This document shows positions 54,524 to 64,000 of a stretch of DNA of 64,000 nt, piece after piece. The translations under genes and the position numbers were made by a program. The notes beneath the pieces are model-generated. The model saw nothing but the letters and a program-made list of their open reading frames with translations, had not been told where the DNA came from and searched no databases. Each line of letters starts with the position of its first letter. Positions within the stretch are counted from its first letter, which is position 1. The stretch covers positions 54,980,221 through 55,044,220 of the forward strand of contig CM060731.1 in NCBI GenBank assembly GCA_030704615.1, in the 5' to 3' direction. Origin of the DNA: Takakia lepidozioides. Its lineage: Eukaryota > Streptophyta > Takakiopsida > Takakiales > Takakiaceae.

Positions 54524-55588
54524 CCTTCAAAGTTTCTATGGATTCTTTCTTCATCCTCATAAAAGTATTTTGACTTGTTGCGACTGTTCATTTGTCCCAA
54601 ATACGAACGGAATGACTAATTACAAAACACACATTCACGGCTTGACATGGCCCTACATGATATTGAAAGACAGGAAATCCAACAAAGTTTGAAATTGCTT
54701 TCAGGAAAAAAACTACATCAATCCATCACAGTGTTCACACTCATTCCCCATACGTTCATCCATTCTACATTCATCCATCCTGCATTCATGAATCTTTCAC
54801 ATTGTTCGCACTCATTTATGTTATATTCCTCCATGCTACATTCATCCATCCTGCATTTATCCATCCTATCGGATGGCTGGATGTTAAAGATGTAGTTTGC
54901 AATGAAACGATTCGCGATGTAGAGGAACGATATAAAGAAGCTACTGATAAGCTTGCAACATGCAAAATTCAAGGCAGATGAAATTCGGGTGAATGGACTT
55001 TCTCAAATGGAAAGGGAAAAACAAGAATAATTCATGCTGCTGATGAAGATTAAAGTGTAAATCATTCCGCAGAAATAGGCACCTACCTTCTGTCCACGGT
55101 TATAGGTCCGTGCCTTTGGAAATGACGTGGCGTCAACCATGTTGGCGAGGGCTACTGACGTGTCGTGACACCCGTGAACCAACGTGGCGTCCTGACTGCA
55201 CTCACGCGGCAAGGCTCACGCGGAGGCATTCCCCCTCCCTCAAGTGCATTGTTCAAGGCTCTAATCTCAAGCCCCCGGGTCAAGTAGATCCAAAGCATGG
55301 CAATCCATCTGGACTGTTTGGTTGAGAATTAGGTCTTGTCTCTCCCAAATATCGTCAACTTCAGCAGACGAGGTTTTACGACAACCGTTGTTTGCTAATT
55401 TTAACATTGACTCGGAGGCTCTTATGACTCATCCAAATGCTGGGCTCACTGGGAAACTGCTGGTATAGCTCACCTTTCGCATATCTGGGAACATGGTTCT
55501 CTCCTCCCTATGCGATCCTTGAGTTATCTATTCGAAGAGTCTCAGCAGGCTGGCACTCTGTCACATCAGATTTTTCTTTTTCTTGGTT

Positions 55589-56621
55589 CACTACTGGAAA
55601 TGGGGGGGGGGGGGGGGGGGTTTAGCGATGTCAGCCGTGCCCCCACGTTGGGCGCGGCGCTAGGCCCCCAAGGGCGTTGGGACATGTGGTAGTGGAGCAT
55701 CGCCACGGGGGTTGTGACCCCCCCAGCGTCACAAAAGCGTCGCTGGGGGCACCCCGCGCTGGGGCGCCCAACGCTGCGACCCCAGGGGGTCGCAACGACA
55801 TCGCCACAATTCCAACGTCACGAAATCGTTGCTAGGGGCGCCCAACGCTGCGACGCCAGGGGGTCGCAACAGCGTCACCATAGGGGGTCGTAACGGTGTC
55901 GTAGCCAGCTTAAGACATCACAAGGACGTTGTTTGGGGCACCTAGCGCTGGGGCTGCAACAACGGCGACGACGCTGGGGCTGGGGCTGGGCACTAAGGCT
56001 GCAGAGGTTGCAACTCCCCCGCGTCACAAGAGGGACCCCCTTAGAAAGAAATCTTGATATGCATATATATATACTTAGACTGCTTTTGTGATACATAGAT
56101 GTGTCGTAGGCGTGTTGGTTAGTCTATAGTGTCTTAGAAATGTTATAACGTGGAGGTCCTAGGTTCAAGTATGCATTGCCTAACATATGTAGAACAATGA
56201 AAGTACTGCCATTGGACAGAACCAGAGTCAATGGTCAACATGTTTTTGAAATTCAAAATTCAAATTCAAATTCAAATTTTGAAGTTCAAAATTTCCCACC
56301 TAAATTCAAATGTATCCCCCTAAACTGTGACGTTTGGGGATCGCACTTTGTGAGCCCTGGACATCGCTAGTGTGGCATCGCATATAATGATTTTTTTTTT
56401 AAATTTAAATTTTTGTGTTTTTTTGGGATGTCCGGGGCTTGCAAGTTGCGCCGGCGTTACTTAGCGACCCCCATCCGTCGGTAAATAGCGACGGTATTCT
56501 AGCCACGCCCCTACGACTGTACTGCGACGCCCGGGCGTCACAATTTGGGGCTTGTACCCCGCCCCAAAATGGGGCTTTAGCGACGTCACGGCGTCGCTAA
56601 CCCCCCCTTTTTCATGTAGTG
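55589..56621. mobile_element. Non-autonomous CACTA transposon, 1033 bp
   Basis: Starts CACTACTGGAAA and ends TTTCATGTAGTG. Flanked by the 3-bp duplication GTT (55586-55588, 56622-56624), as expected for CACTA/En-Spm elements. Subterminal regions carry repeated gcgtcgcta/ttagcgac words. The left half is very GC-rich. No transposase coding. Inserted in the L1-like LINE. Confidence 0.85.
56101..56181 (+). repeat. Possible tRNA-derived relic inside the CACTA element
   Basis: gttggttagtctatag, then 40 bases later ctaggttcaagt, recall A- and B-box regions of a tRNA-derived SINE. The B box is only partly consensus and no cloverleaf is convincing. Confidence 0.3.
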
Positions 56622-57383
56622 GTTTCTGTTAACATTGGCTTCTCTTCTCCTCATTCTTCTTTTGCCTTCTATGCTCTTCATCGAGATCATAATCTACTTC
56701 ATGGATAGAACAAATGCAATTGACACCATTTTCTCTCTTTGTTGGGACTCCATCACTGAGGATAACCTCTTTTCTATTCGTGTCTTTTGTCTTGATTCAT
56801 GATAGATTAACCCTATCCTATCCTATCAACACTATCCTAACTCTTTCAAATGGTTTTTGACAACTCCTCTCAATCTACTTCAGTTTGACCCAAGCGAATG
56901 GTTGTGGATGACTCCTAAACATGATCCATTCTTTTGCCTATTTTGTCAAACTCGGCTACTCCTTGCTAAGGCCAACCCTTTCCATGGACCACAAGCTTTG
57001 TCATAAGTGGCGACGTTTGGATCATATACCCCTCTGTTGGAATCATGTCTGGAAAGATGTTTGGAGAAAAGATAGAGCTAGCTGAAGGAGAAGAGCCCGA
57101 GGTCAATTGGCGACACAAATGTAGCCTCAGGAATACTAGATCAAAAGTTCATCTCTCTTTTGAAAAATCTAAAAGGAAGCATGGTAGCGTCTGGTGCTCT
57201 GTAGCTTCTGTTAGGCTCCACCCTGGGACTCCAGTCACGAGGCACTGTCCCATTGTTGGTCTGCATGGCTTCTTGCAAGGTTATTTTTCCTTGCTACCCC
57301 CTGTAATACTTTATTTATCTCCATTCAATAAAGATTTGAGGGCCACCGTGCCCTCTTCCTTAAGAAAAAAACAAAAAAAAAAA

Positions 57384-58750
57384 ACTGATAGCATGACGTG
57401 TCATTGCTATCAATTTCAAAGCTTTGTCATGCCAACTCCAAAACAAGCTCTGCAAAAACATAACCATCGTATGTCCACCCAAAAAAAGAGCAATGGGAAG
57501 GTGTTAGAAACAGTGGAGTCAACACCGTCATTTTTTTTATACATCCCTGCTGATTTATTTTTGTAAAAATAACCCATGCATATATACTATGTCTATACTA
57601 GTGTTGGACCGGTATATAGGTCCACCCGGGTATCAATACTGATATCAACTGGGGTAGGTAAGACCATACCCGGCTGGTAGGTAGGGTGGCCAATACCCGG
57701 GCAATACCATACTAGGGGCAATACATACCTTGCTCCATATTATGGTATATACCATACCCATCTGGTATTGCGATGTACAAGATGGGTATTGATACCGGTA
57801 TTGCTGCTATGTGAGCCTCCAAAGGTTCAGTAGGTGTATGTGTGGAGTTAAGGCGAGGGCATTTATGGCATCTGCTTTATACTCAATGTACAATATGTAA
57901 AAATACAGGTATGGTATGGTGTATTTTTGCAATGTTGTATGAGCAATGTATTTTTGTATGTGCATTGTGCCGTAATTGTGATCCATTGTGAAAGTCAATT
58001 CTTTTTCTCAGGTTATTGAATATTTTCTTGAATATATTAAATATTTCATATACATACCTGGGCAATATTCATATTCCCCCCATATGAGAGGGAAAAAAAA
58101 AATATTGATACCTTATTGATATACATCCACAATTCTACTTTATTGATACCCTCCTATACCAGGATCATACCAGTATTGGGAAATGTGGGCCCTTGTGATA
58201 CCAAGAACATTCTGGTATCATATTTTCGTGATACCAGTCTATACCACAGCTCGTAGTAGGGACGGTGTTGAAAACGATGGTGTCAACGCCATCCATTTTG
58301 ACACCCTCCCTATTATTATTTATTTTATTTTATTATTTTTTCTAAAATGAATTTCAAATAGCAAATGTTATCTACGTCTAGACCCAAAAAAGAGCAAGAT
58401 GGAGGTTGACAAAAATGTTGTTGTCAACACCATCAGAGTTGATATCCTCCATGGTGATCACCGCATCAAGAATTGTAGCTTCTTAGCAAACTAGCTTCTA
58501 GTCTTGGCTAGCTCAAAACTCTAGACTGGCCTCTGCTCTCAGCTATGTTCTCGGCTTTTGTTTTTTCCCTTCGATCCTTTTTAGTCTCTTGTAGACTTTG
58601 AACTCTTTTCTACAGTTTTTTGGTCTCGAGGTGGTATCCCCTGCGTTGCTTTACGGACTTTTGGAAAACGGGTTAATTTTTTCTCGTCACGTTCTTAATT
58701 TGATCAAAAAGGCCTCCGTCCCCTTTAGAAAGAAAACAGATCGACAAAAA
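57384..58750. repeat. GGTAT/ATACC-rich element and LINE-tail debris
   Basis: About 57600-58250 is dense in GGTAT and ATACC words on both strands and may be a MITE-like element. Sequences on both sides (57477-57535 and 58380-58440) are similar to each other (cccaaaaaa-gagcaa, tcaacacc). A second LINE-like tail (aaggcctccgtcccctttag, then A-rich) is at about 58700-58736. No gene recognised. Confidence 0.4.
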
Positions 58751-59228
58751 TAGGGTCATATATGTATAATAGGTCCACATATATAGGGCCTTATTTAGAA
58801 CATATGTCAAAATATTGGGCTTACAATTCACTAATCATCAGCCTGTACTCCCAAATTAATGCCTAGTGTGAGCCTATGAATAACGACTGTGAGCATGGGC
58901 TCACGCAGTTGCATCACTGCATTATATGCATCTGTACATCTGCTAAATGGCGTCTCTGAATTTTGATGTGTAGTTGTACTAATGCAGAGGGGGCCAGGCA
59001 TTTTCAGGGAGACCCTCAAACCCAAAGGCTTTACAATTTTTCTGTGTAAAATCTCAACTACTTCCAATGAGGTAGACACACTTAAACACTTGAGTATCAT
59101 GTGCATTCCAAGAAGGTACAAGGAGTAAACTTGCTGGCACCAATCAGCACTCCCATCTTTTTTCCAGTTTAGAGCACAGCAACTCGATTGGCAGTCTCTC
59201 AGTTACAGTGTGAACACACCATTCTTCA
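58751..59228. other. No feature recognised
   Basis: AT-rich, with a weak minus-strand reading frame at 58831-59121 that has no motif I know. Confidence 0.4.
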
Positions 59229-59735
59229 TCAGTCAATTTTCTGCCTCATCTGCTTCACCCGAACACTATGTTCGTGCCAATTTGCCCATGATTCCCTCAC
59301 CTCTGCTAATTCGTCCTCAGGAATACCGACATTTCTTTCCAGATTGTCCAACCACACATTCCAAGTAGGTTCAGCCTCATTCAGCAATGGAGTGATTTCT
59401 GGCATCAAAACAGCCTGGGAGAACTTATCAGCCCTGTTGGCAATCACCTCTGACATGGCCAACCTTGGAAGCTGCTCTGAACTCTTCCCTGCAAAACAAC
59501 TCCTACCAGAAGTGGCATTTACTTCGGGATCTCCGTTCTTCTTGTAATAAGGGGGAACCCGAAAGGGCAAGAACTCATTGCTTGACAGAATTAGACCTTC
59601 TGGAGGGGCGAGTGGGAGAACTATGCGCACATGGCATGACAGGGACATGGGGATGGTGTCCTGTGGCAGCAGCTCCCGAAACACTGCCACTGCTGTTCCC
59701 ACCATTTTGCGTATCTGTATTCCAAGTTGTACCAA
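59229..59735 (-). other. Unrecognised 168-residue reading frame, possibly a real exon
   Basis: The minus-strand frame reads FRELLPQDTIPMSLSCHVRI, EFLPFRVPPYYKKNGDPEVN, ANRADKFSQAVLMPEITPLL and IPEDELAEVRESWANWHEHS, ending in a stop. Composition is protein-like and unlike the surrounding transposons. I do not recognise it. Confidence 0.4.
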
Positions 59736-60348
59736 ATGTGTCAGACAACCACTGGCATACCAATGGAGATACAGAAATTACTCATTGACCGCATCGAAGC
59801 TTGCCTGCAATTGGACAACGATTTTGGACTCCCAATCAGAACCCAGAAATCAAATGGAAGGCCTAACACAATGACCAATTATTGAAGTGTTGGCTTTGAC
59901 ATCCCACTTTGCTCAGCGTTAGCTTTTTAAAGTGCTATCATACACGGATTTTACTATGAAGGGCCCTGCACTCCACGACCTTCAAGCTGCTCTGCCTTCA
60001 AGCAGAACAATGGGCTCCGTGGACAAGAAAAACTCACCCTCTTGTATAGCGCCACAAGAGAAGTCATACAGGTAGTTAAAACTCCTAAATATCAACTGCT
60101 ATGGGATGAGTCTTATATCATTTGAAAACTCTTGATAAGTTGTGGTATTTACTTCTAAAACAAATCAAGTAATCTTCTTCAAATCTAATATATATCAATG
60201 TGAGAGCTTAGTAAACTCTGAACCTCACATTTGAGAGGTAACCAAAGATACAATTGAAGGAAGAGCATCAAAGCTCAAAAGATAAGGAAGAACATTCAAA
60301 GATGAGAACATAGGCACAAGGAAAAACATCCAGGAAAAACATATGGAA
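59736..60348. other. No feature recognised
   Basis: No gene or repeat recognised before the 5S-derived copy. Confidence 0.4.
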
Positions 60349-60370
60349 GAAGAACAAACAATATAATGTA

Positions 60371-60522
60371 TGCAGAAGACGTTCTTTGCCGTAGCTAAGA
60401 TTAGTGTGAGCAGCACCAGTACTTCCCAGGAGGTCATCCATCCCAGTACTCTTCCGGCCCAAAGGCACTTAACTTCAGAGTTCTGAAGGGATCTGGTGTA
60501 GTATCCTAGGTATGACCACATC
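60371..60522 (-). mobile_element. 5S rRNA copy fused to a LINE 3' tail (SINE3-like)
   Basis: The minus strand begins with about 119 nt of 5S rRNA (60522-60404). It runs on through taatctta into GCTACGGCAAAGAACGTCTT and then CTGCATACA, matching the last ~30 bases of the LINE family (GCTACGGCAAACAACGTCTT, then ATGAGTACAA). A possible degenerate duplication is GAAGAACAAACAATA (60349-60363) against GAAGCAACAACACTA (60525-60539). Structure: pol III head plus LINE tail. Confidence 0.7.
60404..60522 (-). rRNA. 5S rRNA-like sequence (probably a retro-copy)
   Basis: Reads GATCCCTTCAGAACTCTGAA then GTTAAGTGCC-TTGGGC, GGGATGGATGACCTCCTGGG, AAGTACTGGTGCTGCTCACA. These are the conserved 5S core and internal promoter region; length about 119 nt. 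Several substitutions from the plant consensus (for example TTCAGAACTCTG for ATCAGAACTCCG). Single, not in a 5S array, and followed by LINE sequence instead of a T-run terminator. Confidence 0.8.
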
Positions 60523-60542
60523 ACGAAGCAACAACACTAGAA

Positions 60543-61850
60543 TGTACTCATAAGACTTTCTTTGCCATAGCCTTGTGGTCATAGACCCCACACCCAGTTT
60601 GGACAGAAACATAGGGAATAGACAATAGACACTACCTTTACGAGGGGCTCACACCACTAGTGGGACTTACCTTGGTACTAACAATAGTTTCGACTTTCCA
60701 GATATCCTCTAGGAAGCCCTTCACACAATCTGCTGTGTGTGAGCTGCCCAGCAATTATACCAACAGGGCCACAGCCATTAGGCTCAGCCTTGAGATTTTC
60801 AAACGGAGGTGTGGATCAATGTTCTTGATGTTCCTGAAGAGGGTCACTCTCTTGTGAGAACACTAAGGACAATGTATGAGAAAATGGATATGGTCTTCAG
60901 GTTTCCTCTCTACATCTGTCTATTGCTCCAGGGTAGGCTTCCCGCCAAGTTCAAATTTCAGTCTAGTGCCGAGGGTAGGTGGGCCCTTCAGATCATCCTC
61001 AAGGTCCTTGTTCAGGGAAGTTTTATGCCTAACTTCATTATCAGCAGACAGTCTTTGCGAATCAGACATGGCTTTGGGTATAACACATAACCCCCTTCTC
61101 GTCAGCTTCAGTAGAGTCAATTTTTCTGGACTAATATTCACTTGAAAATCTCTTCCACCCTTTTCTGCCAAGACTTGGCCTGTTTAACAGGACAGACTTG
61201 CTTCCAAGAAATGGCGTCAATTATCTTAGGGTATCTGGTGTTAGACATGTGAACTGACCCCACCATTGGACCTTCAATTCATCTTGTAGAGAGCTTAAGG
61301 GAGGCATGCCAAACTCACCCCAAATAGCCACATTAGTTGTTCTAGAGCATGCTGACATGCTTCCTTTGAGCACTGACCTGAATAGATTCTAGAGACTTAG
61401 CATGGTTGGAATGGTTGACCCACACAGCAGATGTGTACTCCAAGGCAGGCCTTATAACATTGCAAAACATGCTTCTTTTAACTTCAGTATTAATCCTCTG
61501 CAGTGAGACCCAAAGCTTTGCGTTTATCACTTTTGCTCTATGCACCCAGTTACAGCCGGAAAACTCAACACCAAGATATGTGTAGGAAGGGAATACAGGA
61601 TATCTTCAACACCCCATTTCCAGTGGAGATCCCTTCCTCCCTCCCCACGGTCGTTGAATATCACCACTGTGATTTACTAACATTAGCTTCTAGCCTCCAC
61701 ATGTCAAAGAACCTCTTTGCACAATCAATCAACCCCTGGAGATTGGATGGGGTATCCCCTAGGCCTGTCAAGTCATCCGCAAACATAAGGCTGGTATGGT
61801 GGGAAAGAATGAAAGCAGTCTCATCACCTATAGAGTCAATCCAAGGGAAC
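60543..61850 (-). mobile_element. Old LINE copy, 3' part
   Basis: Same family, minus strand: tail, degenerate zinc-finger region, RT C-terminal region (FCNVIRPALEYTSAVWVNHS), and a segment with the catalytic MFADDLTGLGDTPSNLQGLI at about 61770, which is lost in other copies. Many substitutions and small deletions. Confidence 0.8.
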
Positions 61851-61857
61851 AAGACAA

Positions 61858-61916
61858 TCAACTAACTCATGTATAACAATGACCAACTGTCATAAAAACA
61901 GGAAAAGGACAAAAGA
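61858..61916. repeat. Short dispersed repeat, also at 7722-7785
   Basis: atcaactaactcatgtataa, caatgaccaactgtcataaa and aacaggaaaaggacaaaag are found in inverted orientation in the LETM1-like intron at 7722-7785 with few changes. Confidence 0.8.
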
Positions 61917-61922
61917 TTGTAC

Positions 61923-62693
61923 TCATAAGACATTGTTTGCCGTAGCCTTGTGGCCATTGACCCCGCGCCCAGTTTGAACGGAACATAAAGGGACAGAAAC
62001 TACCTTTGTCAGGGGCTGATACCGGTAGTATGATTTACCTTGGAATAAACAGTTGATCCAAGATTTCCACATATCCTCCAGAAATCCCTTCACACAAGCA
62101 TCAATCTGATGTGTGTGATTTGCCCAATAGCTAGACCCCAAAAGGGCCTGGGCTTTTGGCTCAGCCTCAAGATTTTCAAAGTTGTTAAACAGAGGTACAG
62201 GCACAATTTCCTTGATGGAATGGAAGAGGGTGTCCTGTTGGTGAGAGTACCCAGGACAATGAATCAGGAAGTGAATATTGTCTTCAGGTTGCCCACACAA
62301 CGGGCACTTACAATCCCCCTTTCCTCTCTGCGACTGTTTGTTGTTCAAAGGTAGGCTATCCGCCCTGAGTTTGAATTTCAGTCTAGTGCCGAGGGTGGGT
62401 AGACCCTTGAGGTCATCCATGATGGCCTTACCCATGTCATAGACTGGAAACAGGTTGAGGGAAGTTTTCTGCCTGACTTCATTTTCTTCAGACAATTTCC
62501 TGGCAACAGACATGGCTTCGGAAACTTCAGCTTCTAAGCCAGATTTATCCAGCAGGGTCATGGCTAGTGGACTAAGATTCAGATCCTTGAAAATCTCTTC
62601 TACCCTTTTCCGCCAGGATTTAGCCTGTTTGACAGGGCGGTCCAGCTTCCAAGATATAGAGTCGATTAACTTAGGATATCTGGTATTAGCCAC
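61923..62693 (-). pseudogene. LINE C-terminal region and zinc finger
   Basis: Open for 256 residues: RYPKLIDSISWKLDRPVKQA, SEENEVRQKTSLNLFPVYDM, then the finger CPLCGQPEDNIHFLIHC (C-X2-C-X7-H-X4-C) and IDACVKGFLEDMW. Confidence 0.85.
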
Positions 62694-63188
62694 ACGTTGC
62701 AGCTGACCCCACCATCTGATTTTGAGTTCATCGCGTCAGGAGCTTAAGGGAGGAATGCCAAACCCACCCCAAACAGCCACATTAGCTGTTTTGGAGCATG
62801 CTGACATGCACTCCTTGAGCACCCCGACTTGGATGGATTCAAGAGACTTAGCCTGGTTGGTGTTATCAACCCATACAGCAGATGCATACTCCAAGGCCGG
62901 CCTGATAACGAGGCAAAGCATGGTTTTTTTGACTTCAGAGTTGATCCCTCTGCAGTGGAAAAATTTAGTGAGACCCAGCGCTTTGCGTTTGCCAGATTGA
63001 GCCACTCTTTGAATATATGTGCTTCCCAATTACAGTTGGAGGAAAACTCAACGCCAAGATAGGTGTAGGAGGGGAGAAAAGGGATCTCTTGGCTTCCCCA
63101 CTGCCACTTGAGATCGCCTCCTCCTTCCCCCCGGTCGTTGAATGCCACCACTGCGCATTTACTGACATTGGCCTCTAGCCCCCAAAGA

Positions 63189-63674
63189 TCAAAGTATCTC
63201 TTCGCGCAATCTATCAGCCCCTGGAGGTTGGAAGGAGTCATCCGCAAACATAAGGGCTGGTATGGTGGCTTCACCCACCCTTAACCCAAATCCCTCACTT
63301 TCCACATCCTCCAGTAGTTGATTGATGAAAACATTGAAGAGCAGAGGGGAGAGGGTACATCCTTGAGCTACACCTTGGTCTATGTCAAAGAAATTAGACT
63401 TCTGTCCATTTACAGTGACACAGCTTTTAGTGTGAGCATACAAGTTATGGACCACTCTCCACATCTTTCCCTTGATCCCGGAAGACCAGAGTCGGAGCCA
63501 TAGACCGTCTCTCCACACAGTGTCATAGGCCTTTTTGACATCCAAGAAAAAGACAAAAGTAGGTTTCCCTTCTTTTTTCCTTCCCTGGATAATCTGGCTG
63601 AGTGTGAAGATATGATCCATGCAGCCGAAAGCCAGCTTGGCCTTCATGGAAACAACCTCTGGACTCCAGATCAA
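63189..63674 (-). pseudogene. LINE reverse transcriptase, catalytic part
   Basis: Minus strand: FVFFLDVKKAYDTVWRDGLW, FFDIDQGVAQGCTLSPLLFN, then ALMFADD (the catalytic Asp pair), followed by the deletion-induced sequence. Confidence 0.85.
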
Positions 63675-63802
63675 CCTCGAGACGAGTACTTATAACTCTG
63701 CAGAATATCTTGCCAACTGCATTAAAAGCGTGATGCCCCGATAGTTACCCGGCTCTTCTCTGTCACCTTTCTTATATAAATTGACAATGACAAAAGGACA
63801 AA

Positions 63803-63824
63803 AGAGAGAGAGAGAGAGAGAGAC
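63803..63824 (+). repeat. (GA)n microsatellite
   Basis: About ten GA units at the right flank of the LINE. Confidence 0.9.
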
Positions 63825-64000
63825 AACCAAACATCAGTGGGTTAGGAAAAACCCCCGCTTAAGAATTACAAAGTCTGCTCTTGATGACTTTGGAGCAAAC
63901 CAAAGGCTGAAATCAATATAGGTACTTACAAGTATGTAGAGCACTTCTTATTTTCTTCATAGGAGACCAAAGCAAATTTCATCTCTCAGCAACTTCAATA
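63825..64000. other. Right end of window, nothing recognised
   Basis: No reading frame or repeat recognised. Confidence 0.4.

Larger units (their letters stand above)
52904..55221. mobile_element. Palindrome-rich DNA transposon, 2.3 kb
   Basis: Ends share a 10-bp inverted repeat, GCGTGAGCCT (52904-52913) and AGGCTCACGC (55212-55221). Both ends are rich in TGACGTGGC-type words in either orientation. The left end also has the palindrome TGAGCGTACGCTCA. It interrupts the L1-like LINE. No transposase recognised; it carries a coding-like fragment at 54191-54523. Target duplication not clear. Confidence 0.55.
50945..57383 (+). mobile_element. L1-like LINE, broken by three insertions
   Basis: RT parts at 51074-51760, a later domain at about 52465-52900, a further part at 55222-55588, and the 3' end at 56622-57362 followed by a poly(A)-like tract (57364-57384). 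The segments line up in order when the insertions at about 51845-52445, 52904-55221 and 55589-56621 are removed. The poly(A) tail and motifs differ from the other LINE family. Confidence 0.75.
61903..63805 (-). mobile_element. Young LINE copy with 14-bp duplication
   Basis: AAAAGGACAAAAGA is at 61903-61916 and at 63792-63805. The body 61917-63791 is the 3' half of the family: RT from LEVDLESRG onward, zinc finger and tail. It retains FADD, but a deletion right after it joins FADD to DSFQPPGADRL and shifts the frame. Otherwise very similar to the copy at 8827. Confidence 0.9.

Noticed and set aside
60404-60522. A functional 5S rRNA gene
   Set aside because: Single copy, many substitutions, no T-run terminator, and fused to a LINE tail.

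Overview
The window looks like nuclear DNA of a green plant, probably a streptophyte; I cannot name the species. The evidence is a spliced gene with GT-AG introns encoding a plant-type LETM1-like membrane protein, plant-style LTR retrotransposons (a copia element beside a primer-binding site for initiator methionyl-tRNA, and gypsy elements with a TGGCGACC-type site), a CACTA transposon, two families of LINE, and a 5S rRNA-derived copy. Almost everything other than the LETM1-like gene is mobile DNA. One assembly gap of 500 N lies at 34656-35155.

Layout. 101-19317 (+): the 3' part of one LETM1-like gene. Thirteen exons join in frame into 580 codons plus a stop. Two introns are swollen by transposons. 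The 11.2-kb intron 2650-13803 holds a copia element joined to a miniature LTR element (TRIM) whose LTRs contain a tRNA-like sequence, plus at least six copies of one LINE family nested in each other, and a MITE. Intron 14331-18074 holds two more LINE copies. 19318-21500 is intergenic. 21505-26510 is a DNA transposon with a spliced DDE-type transposase on the minus strand and three tandem arrays built on one GGCGCC-centred palindrome. 26530-43860 is a nest of one LTR-retrotransposon family: two gypsy elements facing each other across the gap, and two oppositely oriented copies of a pol-less element that shares their LTRs but encodes an unrecognised protein. 43861-47262 has no clear gene. 47263-49735 is a third gypsy fragment with the best reading frame. 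50945-57383 is an L1-like LINE split by a 2.3-kb palindrome-rich transposon and by a 1-kb CACTA element. 57384-64000 holds an unrecognised ORF, a 5S rRNA copy fused to a LINE tail, and two further LINE copies.

How the parts relate. The LINE family (no poly(A), 3' end GAGTACAA) appears to be the main retrotransposition engine here. Its exact target-site duplications give the order of insertion, and its tail is also attached to the 5S-derived copy. The TRIM has no coding capacity and must borrow enzymes; its PBS is of the type used by copia elements. The pol-less LTR element probably borrows from the gypsy elements whose LTRs it shares.

Limits: all calls come from reading sequence and conceptual translation. 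Family names rest on remembered motifs, not on searches.
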